A stretch of 63,792 bases of DNA, taken from NCBI GenBank assembly GCA_040879165.1, contig JBBDKV010000027.1, positions 1 to 63,792 on the forward strand, written 5' to 3'. Source of the DNA: JBBDKV01 sp040879165 (lineage in GTDB: Bacteria > Patescibacteriota > Microgenomatia > UBA1400 > PJMF01). The notes under the pieces are model-generated. The model saw only the letters and a program-made list of their open reading frames with translations, made no database searches and was not told the origin of the DNA. The translations under genes and the position numbers were made by a program. Below, one piece after another: positions 8,223 through 18,198 of the stretch; within the stretch, counting starts at the first letter, position 1, and each line of letters begins with the position of its first letter.

Positions 8223-9166
8223 AGACCACCCCTGTCAACTACGTCTTGACCAACACCTAATGAACGCAACTGCCTGCGCCACCCATCCATGATCATTCCC
8301 CGAGTATCGCGTGGATGAAAAAAGGCAGCAGTGTAGCTAACTTTCTCTCGAGTTTGATGTGTTTTCATGTACCAGCGCTGAGCAACATATGCCAAAATAT
8401 GCAGTGGCATCACAACAGGTCTGGCTGCAAAAATCAGCCAATCCCAGCTCCAGAGTTGACGATCCGCTTGCTGCGCAGCAGCAAGCGCAAACCACCGAGG
8501 GAAAATGTGACAAATCCAGGTGTTGGCAGTAAAAAAGCGCTGCTTGATGTCACCTCTCGCCACCAACCATCGTGTTTGCAGCGACTCGTAAGCCAGATAC
8601 CTTGTCCTCATTGTGTGATTAATTTCCAAATCTGATTCGTCGAGCCACAAATTAAAACACCAACTATTTGGCTCTTCGTGATTCCACGATCTACGCTTGC
8701 CAAAAAGCAACGCAATAAACAGCAAAAATGGACGAACCAACCATAGTGTATGTGACTTAGTGATAACCAGCAAATCAACATCGTGTTCGTCACTTGCGTT
8801 ATTGACAGCTGCTGAGCCCGTCACAACCAAGCCATCTACGCAAGGCAAAATCGAGCAAATTGTCAACAGTGGGCGCAACTCAGCTAGTTTTGACTGAGTA
8901 ATCAACGCTCGCCGAACGCGCAGCGATACCTGTCGAGCACCACCGGCCAGCACCCAATACTTCCCAACCCGCTTTACCACTCCATCAGCAGCCAACTGCT
9001 TCAACACCCTCAAGACCTCTAAAAATAACACCCTACTCTTCCCCGGCAACTGCCTCCCCAATCGTGAGCAGTCTATCCGCAACCAAATTTCAGAGCTAGT
9101 TATAGGAAAATCAAACTGACCAGAATATGCGATTGCCAATACAACCTGCCGCGTAAGTTCGTGCAT
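8219..9166 (-). CDS. MNT-fold nucleotidyltransferase domain protein
   Basis: A 315-residue protein. The N-terminal 100 residues look like a winged helix (DGVVKRVGKYWVLAG). The central block VVTGSAAVNNASDEHDVDLL fits the GSxxxxN...DxDL signature of MNT-type nucleotidyltransferases, with the paired acidic residues present. Hydrophobic and aromatic-rich helices follow, possibly membrane-associated (PFLLFIALLFG). The ATG at 9166 is preferred because TATAAT (9174-9179, minus strand) lies seven bases upstream; in-frame ATGs at 9175 and 9184 are alternatives. First gene of the operon leading to radA. Biological substrate unknown. Confidence 0.65.
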   Translation of the reverse strand: MHELTRQVVLAIAYSGQFDFPITSSEIWLRIDCSRLGRQLPGKSRVLFLEVLRVLKQLAADGVVKRVGKYWVLAGGARQVSLRVRRALITQSKLAELRPLLTICSILPCVDGLVVTGSAAVNNASDEHDVDLLVITKSHTLWLVRPFLLFIALLFGKRRSWNHEEPNSWCFNLWLDESDLEINHTMRTRYLAYESLQTRWLVARGDIKQRFFTANTWICHIFPRWFALAAAQQADRQLWSWDWLIFAARPVVMPLHILAYVAQRWYMKTHQTREKVSYTAAFFHPRDTRGMIMDGWRRQLRSLGVGQDVVDRGGL

Positions 9167-9198
9167 GGCTGTCATTATAATCATCAAAAAGCAAAAAG

Positions 9199-11187
9199 CT
9201 ACTCAGCGGTAACGCCATACTGACGCAAAACCTGCTGCACACCTTGTTCTAGAGTTGGCATAACATCATCAACTGACTCGCCTTCTATCATTGCAGTAAC
9301 CGCATCTTCATAATACCCAATAATTTGATCGTTGATCCCCGCATCATGCGTGCTTGAACTCATGTGCCAACCCTGAGCGTATCGAGCATCTTGAACGTAC
9401 GCCCCCATGTATGGATCTGAGGCTATTTCATCAGCCAAATCAACCCGCGAGTAAATCTCGCCAAATGGCCTCACCTCGGCCTGTTGATCGTGGAGTCTTT
9501 TTTGTACATCAGCTGAACTTAAATACTTGAGAAATTTCCAAGCCTCCTCTTTATCAGTACTAAAATTACTCACTCCTTCTGCCCAGTAATTTCCCCATGT
9601 TATGCGCTCATCGGTAAGCTGCGGCAGGGGCACTGTACGAAATTGGAGATTGGGGTTCATTGTTTTTACCTCATGCACTCTCCAGGATGGCGCAAACATC
9701 ATGGCAACATCTCCCCGAGCAAAGGCCACACTCGAGTTGGGCTGAGTATCGTTCCAAACACGATCACTCCTCACAAACAACGTATAAAACTGCAAAGCAT
9801 CTCTGGTCGCTGGCGAGTTTGGCTCAAAAAGACTCGCATCATTTTGAAGCAGCAGCACTGCCAAAATATCAGAAAAGTGTTCGGTGTTTGAGGCATTACC
9901 CATAGCAATACCTGCCCGCTCAATTCCCGCTTCTGATCGAATTGTCAATTGATTAGCCAATGTTCGCAGCTCTGTCCAAGTTGTAGGAGGGTCAACCACC
10001 GCTGTAGAAAAAATCTCAGTATTGTAATACAAAGCCAGACCGTCATACATCAAGGGAATGCCCACTATTTGACTACTTCTATTCTGCAACTGATTAACAG
10101 CAATGGGATAGAAAGTCTGGGAAAACTCCGGCGCCGTCATCACTGCACTCGGCATGGGAGCTAGCTCATCATGAATCATCGGCACCCAAGTTGCGTGGTA
10201 TCTAAAAATATCTGGTCCGTTGCCAGAAACTAAGGCATTACGCAAACGCTCTCGATAATCCTGATGGGATTGGCGACTATACGAAATAGACACTCCAGCA
10301 TTTTGCTGCTGATATTCCTCAATAACCTCCTCCATCACCACAGTAGGCTCCCACAACCCCCAATATTCTAGACTGACTTCCTGTCCGACGGGCACCTGAG
10401 CGCCACTTGCTGGTTGATCGCCATTGTCGCTGACGCTAGTGGTGGTTCCGCCACCCATAAAACGCATGGCGACAAAAATAATCACAGCCAACAAAATCAG
10501 CCCACCAATCACAAAGGGCAAAAATCGCAAAATTGATTTTTTAGGTTCTGCTGCAGTTGGACTGGGCGGCGGCGGCGGAGCCCCGTTTTTTGCGGCGGCG
10601 GGGGCAGTTTTCGCGCCAGCGCCTTGCGTCGGAGATTGTTGAGTAGCAGCAGGTATTGGTTTTGAACCAACCGCCGCCGCCCCCTTCGGCAAGGTATTAC
10701 TTGCCATTGATTCTAAAGCAGTGAGAGTTTGAGGTGGGTGCTGTACTGAGGACGATGCCGGTGGTGTCTGGGCTGGCGAAAAAGACTGACCAGCTCCCCG
10801 TCCAGCAACTGGTGGTTGCGATGCGTTGGAAGTTTGAGCTGACCCCTGCTGAGCTGGCTGGGATTGAGCTTGAGATTGTTGTTGTGCTTGCAAAACTGGC
10901 GGCGGCGCAACTGGCTCCTGACGCGTTGTTGGTGGTGGAGCTTGCCTTCCACCAATCACAGGAGACTGGGGAACAACTGGAGGGGTTGTTGCGGGCTGAG
11001 CTGCCTGAGCAGATTGAGTGGACTGATTGGGTTGAGCTGCCCGACTAGGCTGAGCGGACTGGCTGGCTTGAGAAGGTTGACTAGGTTGAGGCTGCGACGA
11101 AGCGGCTGCCTGAGACTTTACCTGCTGACTCTGACCAGGATTAATAGTTACTGGAGCTGCTGGTTTGGGCAAAGGATTATTGGGCAT
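9199..11187 (-). CDS. Membrane-anchored extracellular solute-binding protein (family 1)
   Basis: A 662-residue protein in three parts: a long cytoplasmic N terminus rich in Pro, Gln, Ser and Ala (about 1-215), a single membrane helix (FLPFVIGGLILLAVIIFVAM), and an outside domain typical of sugar-type ABC substrate-binding proteins. Matching segments are VSLEYWGLWEPTVVMEEVI, GPDIFRYHATW, IVGIPLMYDGLALYYNTEIF and EEAWKFLKYLSS. Such proteins usually have a lipoprotein signal and sit beside permease and ATPase genes. Neither is present here, so this may be a sensor or a capture protein rather than a classical transporter part. Confidence 0.8.
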   Translation of the reverse strand: MPNNPLPKPAAPVTINPGQSQQVKSQAAASSQPQPSQPSQASQSAQPSRAAQPNQSTQSAQAAQPATTPPVVPQSPVIGGRQAPPPTTRQEPVAPPPVLQAQQQSQAQSQPAQQGSAQTSNASQPPVAGRGAGQSFSPAQTPPASSSVQHPPQTLTALESMASNTLPKGAAAVGSKPIPAATQQSPTQGAGAKTAPAAAKNGAPPPPPSPTAAEPKKSILRFLPFVIGGLILLAVIIFVAMRFMGGGTTTSVSDNGDQPASGAQVPVGQEVSLEYWGLWEPTVVMEEVIEEYQQQNAGVSISYSRQSHQDYRERLRNALVSGNGPDIFRYHATWVPMIHDELAPMPSAVMTAPEFSQTFYPIAVNQLQNRSSQIVGIPLMYDGLALYYNTEIFSTAVVDPPTTWTELRTLANQLTIRSEAGIERAGIAMGNASNTEHFSDILAVLLLQNDASLFEPNSPATRDALQFYTLFVRSDRVWNDTQPNSSVAFARGDVAMMFAPSWRVHEVKTMNPNLQFRTVPLPQLTDERITWGNYWAEGVSNFSTDKEEAWKFLKYLSSADVQKRLHDQQAEVRPFGEIYSRVDLADEIASDPYMGAYVQDARYAQGWHMSSSTHDAGINDQIIGYYEDAVTAMIEGESVDDVMPTLEQGVQQVLRQYGVTAE

Positions 11188-11390
11188 AGGGCATAGACAC
11201 TACTTACCTGTTAGACTCAGCACACAATGGTAGTGAGAAACACTATCTCATCAGAGCTTGATACAACTATAGTAGTATATATATTGTACTTCACGAAGCG
11301 TCACTTTGTCGCGTATAATCAAATAGATCACAGTACCTCAAGACTTCGTCTATCTATCAGAAATCAGGCAAATCCTCTATAGTTAAACAC

Positions 11391-13265
11391 ATGTCTAAAA
11401 AAATGACTGGAAAAAAGAAACAGGTACGTCAAGCCTTTTTACTCACAAAAACCAGACTTGTTGTCACCATTGTAGTGGCAACTATTGCAGCAGCAATCGC
11501 TTGCTTTGTTGTGTGGTACATCACTTTTGCTCGCACTCACCTCCCCCCAAACATTGTCATTAATGAAGTCAATCTTGGTTGGCAATCCTACGCCGATGCT
11601 CAAAAAATTCTTGACGAACAACTCGGATCCCCTCCAGCGCACACAGTGCAATTTATTGCTGACGATATCAGCATCGCCTCTAGCTCCAGTGAATTAGGAG
11701 CACACTACGCTATCGAAGAAACTCTAAATCACTTCAGAGCGGCGAGCCTAGAATCTTCCCTGCAAGCAAGGCTACAATGGCTACTTACCCAACTCTTCAC
11801 AGAAACCAAGACAACAGTTTCCCTGCAATATGACTTAGCACAACTACAAAACACTTTGTCACTGCTAAACAAACAGGTGGCATACCCCGCCATTTACCCA
11901 GAGGCAACTCTAGCAAACACTGGCAATCCTGAGAGTCTCAGTATTATCGCGGGCGAACGCGGGCGAGAGGTTGAAGTAGATACAACACTGAACACACTTT
12001 CTGGCGCCGAATTAGCTGAGTTGATGCAGGTCGAAGCCAGCATGGCCAGCACCGGAGCCCAACTCAACGAAACCGAACAGCTTGCAGCTAGAGAACGTGC
12101 GGCGCACTACGTCGGGCAACAAATTGTGTTGAGCGGTGGCAGAAGAACCTTCACTCTTTCAGATCAAGAGCTACTGCCCCTCTTACAATTTCCCTCAGGA
12201 TATAATCTTGAGAAAATAGAGGAGCGTGTCACCGCCTGGCAGGAGTCGCTTTCAAGACCAGCACAAGAACCAGTATTTACATATGACCCAGAGAGCCTCG
12301 AGGTTAGTGAGTTCATCCCGCCTCATGATGGTCTACAACTCAAGGTAGCTGACGCCACAGACCTCTTGATCGCGCGACTTGACCTACTTGCAGAAGCTGC
12401 GGAAATGGCGGCAAATTCCGAGGCTGACTCAGAAACCACAGAAACACCTGCGCCAGAAACCTCAGAACTAGCCGAACAGGCAAAGCAAGAAATCGCACTC
12501 CCTCTCGAGCGAACCAAGCCAACCAAAAGTCTAGCTGACACAAATGATCTGGGAATTACTGAGTCAATTGGTTTTGGTGAAAGTCACTACAAAGGCTCAA
12601 TTCCTAACCGAGTTCACAACGTTGACTTAAGTACAAATCGAATTTCTGGTCAAATTATTCCACCAGGAGTTGAATACTCCTTCAACCAAGCACTCGGTCC
12701 AGTCAGCTCCAGCACTGGCTATCGCTCTGCCTACGTCATTAAAAATGGTATGACCACCCTAGGAGATGGCGGCGGCGTCTGCCAAACAAGCACCACGCTT
12801 TTTCGCGTAATTCTTGACGCCGGATTAGAAGTCACTCGGCGCCTGCCTCACAGCTATCGAGTTAGCTATTACGAACAAGATCAAAAACCAGGGATAGACG
12901 CAACTGTCTACTCTGGCGAAACCGACCTACGCTTCAAAAATGACACAGACCACCATATCTTGCTTTATGGAGAAGCTGATAGTCAAAATCTCTACATGTT
13001 TTTCGAAATGTACGGCACCTCAGATGGCAGAACGACAGAGATAGTAGATCACCGTACTTGGAATGCTCGCCCAGCACCGCCGCCACAATACATCCCAGAC
13101 CCGTCACTTGAACCAGGACAGCTCAGGCAGGTTGATTGGGCAGCAGCTGGCATACAAGCCAGCTTTACCAACGTGATTAGGGATGCTGAAGGAAACGAAA
13201 TTCGCCGAGACACCTACAATTCAAATTACCGCCCCTGGGCAGCCAAGTTCTTGCGAGGAGAATAG
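11391..13265 (+). CDS. VanW/YoaR-like peptidoglycan-binding protein
   Basis: A 624-residue protein with one N-terminal membrane helix (LVVTIVVATIAAAIACFVVW) and an outside region. The first part resembles the YoaR peptidoglycan-binding domain (PPNIVINEVNLGWQSYADAQ). A Glu/Thr-rich linker at about 335-375 leads to a VanW domain: NRVHNVDLSTNRISGQIIPP, then GDGGGVCQTSTTLFR and LPHSYRVSYYE. Family members are cell-wall proteins of unknown exact reaction. A TATAAT at 11314-11319 could drive it with a leader of about 65-70 nt. It is divergent from the solute-binding gene. Confidence 0.85.
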   Translation: MSKKMTGKKKQVRQAFLLTKTRLVVTIVVATIAAAIACFVVWYITFARTHLPPNIVINEVNLGWQSYADAQKILDEQLGSPPAHTVQFIADDISIASSSSELGAHYAIEETLNHFRAASLESSLQARLQWLLTQLFTETKTTVSLQYDLAQLQNTLSLLNKQVAYPAIYPEATLANTGNPESLSIIAGERGREVEVDTTLNTLSGAELAELMQVEASMASTGAQLNETEQLAARERAAHYVGQQIVLSGGRRTFTLSDQELLPLLQFPSGYNLEKIEERVTAWQESLSRPAQEPVFTYDPESLEVSEFIPPHDGLQLKVADATDLLIARLDLLAEAAEMAANSEADSETTETPAPETSELAEQAKQEIALPLERTKPTKSLADTNDLGITESIGFGESHYKGSIPNRVHNVDLSTNRISGQIIPPGVEYSFNQALGPVSSSTGYRSAYVIKNGMTTLGDGGGVCQTSTTLFRVILDAGLEVTRRLPHSYRVSYYEQDQKPGIDATVYSGETDLRFKNDTDHHILLYGEADSQNLYMFFEMYGTSDGRTTEIVDHRTWNARPAPPPQYIPDPSLEPGQLRQVDWAAAGIQASFTNVIRDAEGNEIRRDTYNSNYRPWAAKFLRGE

Positions 13266-13353
13266 GGTGGAGATTTTTCTCGACCAAAACATACTAAATC
13301 CCAGTTAAATCCAGGAGTTCAGGAGTTATTGATTATTCTTCTGACCACCCTGT

Positions 13354-13527
13354 TTATTTTTGTGGCTCATCTTGCTTATCTGGCTCGCCGTGTCTACTTA
13401 TGTCAACATCTCCTCTAACTTCCTCGTCATCCGTACCCCACTGTCCCCATTTTTCATCTTGGCTATCGTCTGTTTTATTCTTAACTTGTGCCGAATCCTC
13501 AGCAACACCACTTTCTCTATTTGGCAT
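13354..13527 (-). CDS. Small acidic hydrophilic protein, unknown
   Basis: A 57-residue polar protein (MPNRESGVAEDSAQVKNK...) with many Asp, Glu and Lys residues and no hydrophobic segment. The start at 13527 is supported by a strong AGGGGGG Shine-Dalgarno a few bases upstream; a longer frame reaching 13593 would overlap the SPFH gene. It lies just downstream of that gene on the same strand. I do not recognise it. It is probably intrinsically disordered. Confidence 0.5.
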   Translation of the reverse strand: MPNRESGVAEDSAQVKNKTDDSQDEKWGQWGTDDEEVRGDVDISRHGEPDKQDEPQK

Positions 13528-13579
13528 AGTACCCCCCCTGTTAGTATTAGTAATAGATACTATTCTAGATACCAACTCC

Positions 13580-14326
13580 TTATTTTTCAACACCCTTACC
13601 CATTCCCTCTATGGCTCGAAGTAGTTCTATAGGTAGGGCGAAAACCACCGTATTTGACTTGTCTGCTGCAACTTCATTGATTGAATTAAGAGTGCGCAAG
13701 TGAAGAGCGCCGGGAGCGTGCCCCAATAACTCTGCTGCCTGCATCAGGTTTTCTGCAGCCAACTTTTCACCCTCAGATGAAATTACTTTTGCTCTTTTCT
13801 CTCGATCAGCCTCGGCCTGGCGAGCCATGGTGCGAACCATACTCTCTGGCAACTCAATGTCTTTTAATTCAACCGCCTCAATGACCACTCCCCATTCGTC
13901 AGTAGCCACATCTACAGATTTGAGAATCCTATCGGCAATCTCCTCGCGCTGAGCCAGCAGTTCATCGAGCGTAACTTCTCCAATCACCCGACGCATGGTC
14001 GTCTGAGAGAGTTGAGAAACTGCCCAATAGACATGCTCGACTTCGTTGACCGATTTGGCAGGATCGTTAACCTTATAATAGATGACAGCATTGGTTTTGC
14101 AGGACACGTTGTCTTTGGTAATCGTTTCTTGCTTTGGCACGTCGACCGCCTTGGTTCTGATATCGACCTTGACCATTGATTGAAAAATGGGAATAACAAT
14201 TCTCCACCCCGGACTCAGCACACCAACAAATCTTCCCATGGTGTACAAAACACCACGCTCATATTGATAAATCTGCTTTAGAGAAATAAGAACAAGAATG
14301 ACCAGAACACCAAAAAACCAAAGCAT
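13580..14326 (-). CDS. SPFH/band 7 (stomatin-like) membrane protein
   Basis: A 248-residue slipin/stomatin-type protein. An N-terminal membrane helix (MLWFFGVLVILVLISL) is followed by YERGVLYTMGRFVGVLSPGW, the KVDIRTKAVDVPKQETITKD block and YKVNDPAKSVNEVE, all hallmarks of the SPFH domain. The C-terminal part is helical (ESMVRTMARQAEADREKRAK) and oligomerises in relatives, which organise membrane microdomains or chaperone membrane proteases. No NfeD partner gene is adjacent. GAAGGG precedes the ATG as a Shine-Dalgarno. Confidence 0.9.
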   Translation of the reverse strand: MLWFFGVLVILVLISLKQIYQYERGVLYTMGRFVGVLSPGWRIVIPIFQSMVKVDIRTKAVDVPKQETITKDNVSCKTNAVIYYKVNDPAKSVNEVEHVYWAVSQLSQTTMRRVIGEVTLDELLAQREEIADRILKSVDVATDEWGVVIEAVELKDIELPESMVRTMARQAEADREKRAKVISSEGEKLAAENLMQAAELLGHAPGALHLRTLNSINEVAADKSNTVVFALPIELLRAIEGMGKGVEK

Positions 14327-14425
14327 ATCAACCCTTCTATTTTATAGTTGAAAGTATATCACGAGCTGAATACATATACTAAATACATATTTGTTACATA
14401 CATAAATAAAATAGCAAGTTTCAGG

Positions 14426-14431
14426 TATAAT
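14426..14431 (+). promoter_or_regulatory. -10 element of valS
   Basis: TATAAT lies ten bases upstream of the valS ATG at 14442, within an AT-rich stretch. No clear -35 is visible. The predicted transcript has almost no leader. Confidence 0.45.
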
Positions 14432-14441
14432 ACATACTATT

Positions 14442-16715
14442 ATGGATTCGAAATACACGTACACAGAGATTGAGCCAAAAATTCTTCAGTTGTGGGACAC
14501 GCTACAAATCGCCAACCCGGATGCTCGCAAGCGCACAAAATCAACCAAGAGTTTTTCAATTATCATGCCCCCACCCAATGCCAACGATCCCATTCATATC
14601 GGACACGCTATGTTTGTGGCCATAGAAGATACCCTTACCCGGTATCATCGCATGCTTGGAGAGGACACTCTTTGGTTGCCCGGAACTGATCATGCCGGCA
14701 TCGAAACACAGTATGTGTTTGAAAAAAAACTCGCCAAGCAAAAACAGAGTCGGTTCGATTTTGATCGAGAAACGCTGTATCAGAAAATCTTTGAGTACGT
14801 GCAAGAAAACTCTGATATTGCCGTTTCGCAAATCAAACGATTGGGAGCCAGCGCCGACTGGACGCGGTTTAAGTTCACACTAGACGAAGACGTTGTTTCA
14901 AACGTACTGGAAACATTTAAGTCACTGCACAAAAATGGATTGGTGTACAGGGATTTACAACTTGTTAACTACTGCACCAAGTGCGGTACTAGTTACTCAG
15001 ACCTGGAGATTAATCACGAGGATCGAACCACCCCACTCTACTATATTAAGTATCGATTCCAAGATACTCCCCAAAAAACAATCAGCATCGCTACCGTCAG
15101 ACCAGAGCCAATTTTTGCTGACACGCATTTGGCTGTACATCCAAATGATCACGACAAAAAGCATTTGATTGGCAAAGTCGTACTCAATCCCCTCACCGAC
15201 CAGCCAATGCCTATCATTGGTGACTCATTTGTCGATCCAGAATTTGGCACTGGCGTCGTCAAACTAACTCCAGCTCACGATCCCAATGATTTTGCAGTAG
15301 CCAAAGCTCACAACTTGCCAATTGTGCCCGCGATTTCAAATCGTGGCAAAATTCTTGAAAATGGTGGAAAATATGCCGGACTTTCCGCGACAAAAGCGCG
15401 TGAGCAAGTAATAATTGATCTACAAAAAAAGCAATTAATTGAGAAAATTGACGAAAAATATTCTAATCGAATAAGCACTTGTTATCGCTGTGGTCGAGTA
15501 ATTGAACCACTTCCACTACCACAATTTTTTGTTCGTGTGAAAAGCGGCAAACAAAATTTGGTTAAGAACATAGAAAAAATGTTGGACGACAATGACACTA
15601 GTATCCACGGAGCGGGACGAGAAAAAATCCTCAGAAATTGGCTTTCCTCGCTAAAAGACTGGAATATTAGTCGGCAAATTGTTTGGGGAATTCGCATTCC
15701 TGTGTGGTACAAAATAGACGGATATGAAGATCAAATTACCGCCACTTTTCTGGAGAAAAGTGGAAAGACAAACACCGGAACACTTGCTGAATTGCTCAAA
15801 AATCACACCTTAGAGGAAATTAAAGCAGGACTGCAAACCACCACCGCCGAAGCAGCAGTGCCGTACATACTTTCAATCACTCCCCCCACCGAGGCTCAGC
15901 ACTACTTTCCTGAAACAGATACCTTTGACACTTGGTTTTCCTCTTCTCAGTGGCCGGTCGTGACGCTACAAACCAACCAACCCGACGACTTCAAGCGCTT
16001 CTATCCAACAACAGTCATGGAAACTGGCTACGACATCTTGCTCTTTTGGGTAATGAGAATGATGCTGATGGGCTCGTATCTAACTGACACCACCCCTTTC
16101 AAACACGTATACCTGCATGGCTTAATTCGTGACGACAAGGGTCAAAAAATGAGTAAAAGCAAGGGAAATGTAATTAATCCCCTGACCGTCGTCGATGAAT
16201 TTGGCGCCGATGCGCTGCGTATGGCTCTTGTCATCCGCTCAACTCCTGGAATAGACAAATCTATTGGCAAAAGTGATTTCAAAGCTGCGCGCAATCTAAC
16301 CAATAAAGTTTGGAACGCCAGTCGCTTTATTATCAGCCGCAGCCAAGACCAATCACTCTCTCACACCGACCTTGCACTCCCTGCCGATACTCAAGAAAGT
16401 GAGTTTTTTACCCAACTTAACCAGACCATAACGGACGTCTCAACACAACTCGACAAACTACAAATTGGCTTAGCTGCCGACACGCTCTACTCTGCTTTTT
16501 GGCATTGGTACTGTGACGAATGCATTGAGCACGTTAAGCTCAACAAGCTCTCGACACAGGAGGCAGCAATTGGTTTAATACAATTTCTCAAGCTCCTTCA
16601 TCCCTTTACGCCATTTGTGACCGAAGCAGTTTGGCAAGAACTGCGGGCAGCCAATCTAGTGACCGACGACTGCCTGGCACTTTCCACCTGGCCAACAACA
16701 AATCCAACTGACTAG
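14442..16715 (+). CDS. valS: Valyl-tRNA synthetase
   Basis: Charges tRNA-Val. At 757 residues it is shorter than typical ValRS (about 900). The class I signature HIGH occurs in PPPNANDPIHIGHAM and the KMSKS loop in KGQKMSKSKGNVINP. The CP1 editing domain is present (ATVRPEPIFADTHLAVHP, then GTGVVKLTPAHDPND). The ValRS-type block METGYDILLFWVMRMMLMG and the anticodon-binding helices are intact. The C-terminal coiled-coil arm that contacts tRNA is absent, as often in reduced genomes. Transcribed alone or with the following TPR gene. Confidence 0.95.
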   Translation: MDSKYTYTEIEPKILQLWDTLQIANPDARKRTKSTKSFSIIMPPPNANDPIHIGHAMFVAIEDTLTRYHRMLGEDTLWLPGTDHAGIETQYVFEKKLAKQKQSRFDFDRETLYQKIFEYVQENSDIAVSQIKRLGASADWTRFKFTLDEDVVSNVLETFKSLHKNGLVYRDLQLVNYCTKCGTSYSDLEINHEDRTTPLYYIKYRFQDTPQKTISIATVRPEPIFADTHLAVHPNDHDKKHLIGKVVLNPLTDQPMPIIGDSFVDPEFGTGVVKLTPAHDPNDFAVAKAHNLPIVPAISNRGKILENGGKYAGLSATKAREQVIIDLQKKQLIEKIDEKYSNRISTCYRCGRVIEPLPLPQFFVRVKSGKQNLVKNIEKMLDDNDTSIHGAGREKILRNWLSSLKDWNISRQIVWGIRIPVWYKIDGYEDQITATFLEKSGKTNTGTLAELLKNHTLEEIKAGLQTTTAEAAVPYILSITPPTEAQHYFPETDTFDTWFSSSQWPVVTLQTNQPDDFKRFYPTTVMETGYDILLFWVMRMMLMGSYLTDTTPFKHVYLHGLIRDDKGQKMSKSKGNVINPLTVVDEFGADALRMALVIRSTPGIDKSIGKSDFKAARNLTNKVWNASRFIISRSQDQSLSHTDLALPADTQESEFFTQLNQTITDVSTQLDKLQIGLAADTLYSAFWHWYCDECIEHVKLNKLSTQEAAIGLIQFLKLLHPFTPFVTEAVWQELRAANLVTDDCLALSTWPTTNPTD

Positions 16716-16742
16716 TCTTTAAGAACTTGATATACTGGAGAA

Positions 16743-17159
16743 ATGTTTTTTTTCAAACTAAAGTTACTTTTTTCACTGATGTTGTTTCTAAGCGCCCTAG
16801 CCTGGGAGTATTTCGTCACTGTGCGTACCGTCGTCTTGTATTCTGTCGTTACCATCGTAGTCTGCTGGTCGTTTTTGACTACTATCACGAGCTTCCAAAC
16901 CACCCAATCGACTATTCTCTACCCTGTAGTACTGCAAGCCACACCAGAGGAAAATCAACAACTACTCACAGAGGATGAAATTCGAGAATTACTACAGACC
17001 TACCATCTCGCACTTGAAGTACAACCACATCATCGAGATGTATTGATCAACACCGCCCTACTCTACCAAGCACTCGGCGAAGTTGAACACAGCCAAAAAT
17101 ATTGGCAACAAGCACTACTGCTTGATCCAAATCACTCCATTTTTACTCAAGAATTATAA
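16743..17159 (+). CDS. Small TPR membrane protein
   Basis: A 138-residue protein. Two N-terminal hydrophobic segments (KLLFSLMLFLSALAWEYF and TVVLYSVVTIVVCWSFLTTI) precede a short soluble domain with about two TPR-like helix pairs (HLALEVQPHHRDVLINTALL, LGEVEHSQKYWQQALLLDP). It probably presents a protein-interaction surface at the membrane. TATACT (16731-16736) lies six bases before the ATG, overlapping a GGAGA that could instead act as ribosome-binding site. Partner unknown. Confidence 0.65.
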   Translation: MFFFKLKLLFSLMLFLSALAWEYFVTVRTVVLYSVVTIVVCWSFLTTITSFQTTQSTILYPVVLQATPEENQQLLTEDEIRELLQTYHLALEVQPHHRDVLINTALLYQALGEVEHSQKYWQQALLLDPNHSIFTQEL

Positions 17160-17166
17160 AAGGTTA

Positions 17167-17856
17167 TTACTCGCCTGCCGAAGCATTTTCTTTAGATTCA
17201 GATTCTGCTCCACCATCTTCGTCATCAGTTGCACCTTCAGTAGCTTCGTCAGCTTCTTCTCCCTCAGGAGTTTCTTCTTCAACTTCTTCCTTGACCTCTT
17301 GAACAACCACGAGTGGCTCTTCAAGCTCTTCTTCGGTGAGAATAACACTCACTTTGTCGCGGTCGTATATGGCATCCGCAAGATGTAGGGTTTGACCAAT
17401 TTCAGTAAGTGTAGAAACATCTAAGGTAATGCTGTCTGGAATATCAGCTGGCAGCGCCTCAACCTCAAGAATATCTTTGACTTGCACCAGGTTTGCTCCA
17501 GGCACATCAAACTCACCTTCGATTTCGACCGCTACCTCTGCAGTTACTTTTTCTTTCAGATTAACTCGCTTGAATGATACGTGCAACGGATTCCCCTGGA
17601 CTGGATGATTTTGAATTTCTTCAATCAAAACTGGAATATCTTGTGTGTCATCTAGTTTTAGATACAATAGCGCCGCATCAGAACCTGCCGCGACCAATCG
17701 CTGTAACTCAATTTGTGGAAAGGAAACCAAAACAGTTTCTTTGCCCTCACCATAGACATTGGCGGGCACCAAACCGTTCGCCCTTAATTCGGCTAAATTG
17801 CTTGATCTATCCGCTCTTTTCAGCACGTGAATGATATGGGTTGATGTATCTGTCAT
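17167..17856 (-). CDS. rplY: 50S ribosomal protein L25 (Ctc form)
   Basis: Binds 5S rRNA in the large subunit. A 229-residue protein of the long Ctc type: N-terminal L25 domain (LKRADRSSNLAELRANGLVP, NVYGEGKETVLVSF, NHPVQGNPLHVSFKRVNLKE), then the TL5-type C-terminal beta domain (DILEVEALPADIPDSITLDV). The last 45 residues are an extremely acidic Glu/Asp-rich tail, common in this family. Convergent with the TPR gene seven bases away. Confidence 0.93.
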   Translation of the reverse strand: MTDTSTHIIHVLKRADRSSNLAELRANGLVPANVYGEGKETVLVSFPQIELQRLVAAGSDAALLYLKLDDTQDIPVLIEEIQNHPVQGNPLHVSFKRVNLKEKVTAEVAVEIEGEFDVPGANLVQVKDILEVEALPADIPDSITLDVSTLTEIGQTLHLADAIYDRDKVSVILTEEELEEPLVVVQEVKEEVEEETPEGEEADEATEGATDDEDGGAESESKENASAGE

Positions 17857-18198
17857 ATTTATTTATATACTACTTATACATTGACACCACATAGCGACTA
17901 AATGGTGCGTCAACATGGGGTTAGATACCCATTACAATTTGTTTTCTCTGTTTTGTTTATATGATGTTTTCTCAATGCGAGTGCAATGAATCCACCAACG
18001 TATTTAGAACTACATTATATCACGAGTTTTTTTTCAACGCGCAAGAACGCGGGGAGTGGGCAAATACGATGTAGGTAAGTCTGCCGAGAACAACGCTCAA
18101 TTCACTCGAAATGCTTGGCTGACTAGGTTAAAAAAAGGGAGGGTGGTTGGAGCTGACTTGGCAGTTGAAGGGGAGGGCAGTGCTTAAAAAGGGCAATG
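17857..18198. other. Intergenic region between DUF4012 and L25 genes
   Basis: No gene was found. It holds the leftward promoter zone of rplY, with TATA-like hexamers between 17857 and 17880, and otherwise featureless sequence. It also contains a chance GTTAGATACCC string that is not 16S rRNA. Confidence 0.5.

Noticed and set aside
13263..13360. Long-range inverted repeat AGGGTGG/CCACCCT between convergent genes, as a terminator
   Set aside because: The loop is about 80 bases, too long for a convincing intrinsic terminator.
17920..17940. GTTAGATACCC string resembling a universal 16S rRNA segment
   Set aside because: Flanking bases do not match 16S rRNA and no other conserved rRNA segment is nearby.
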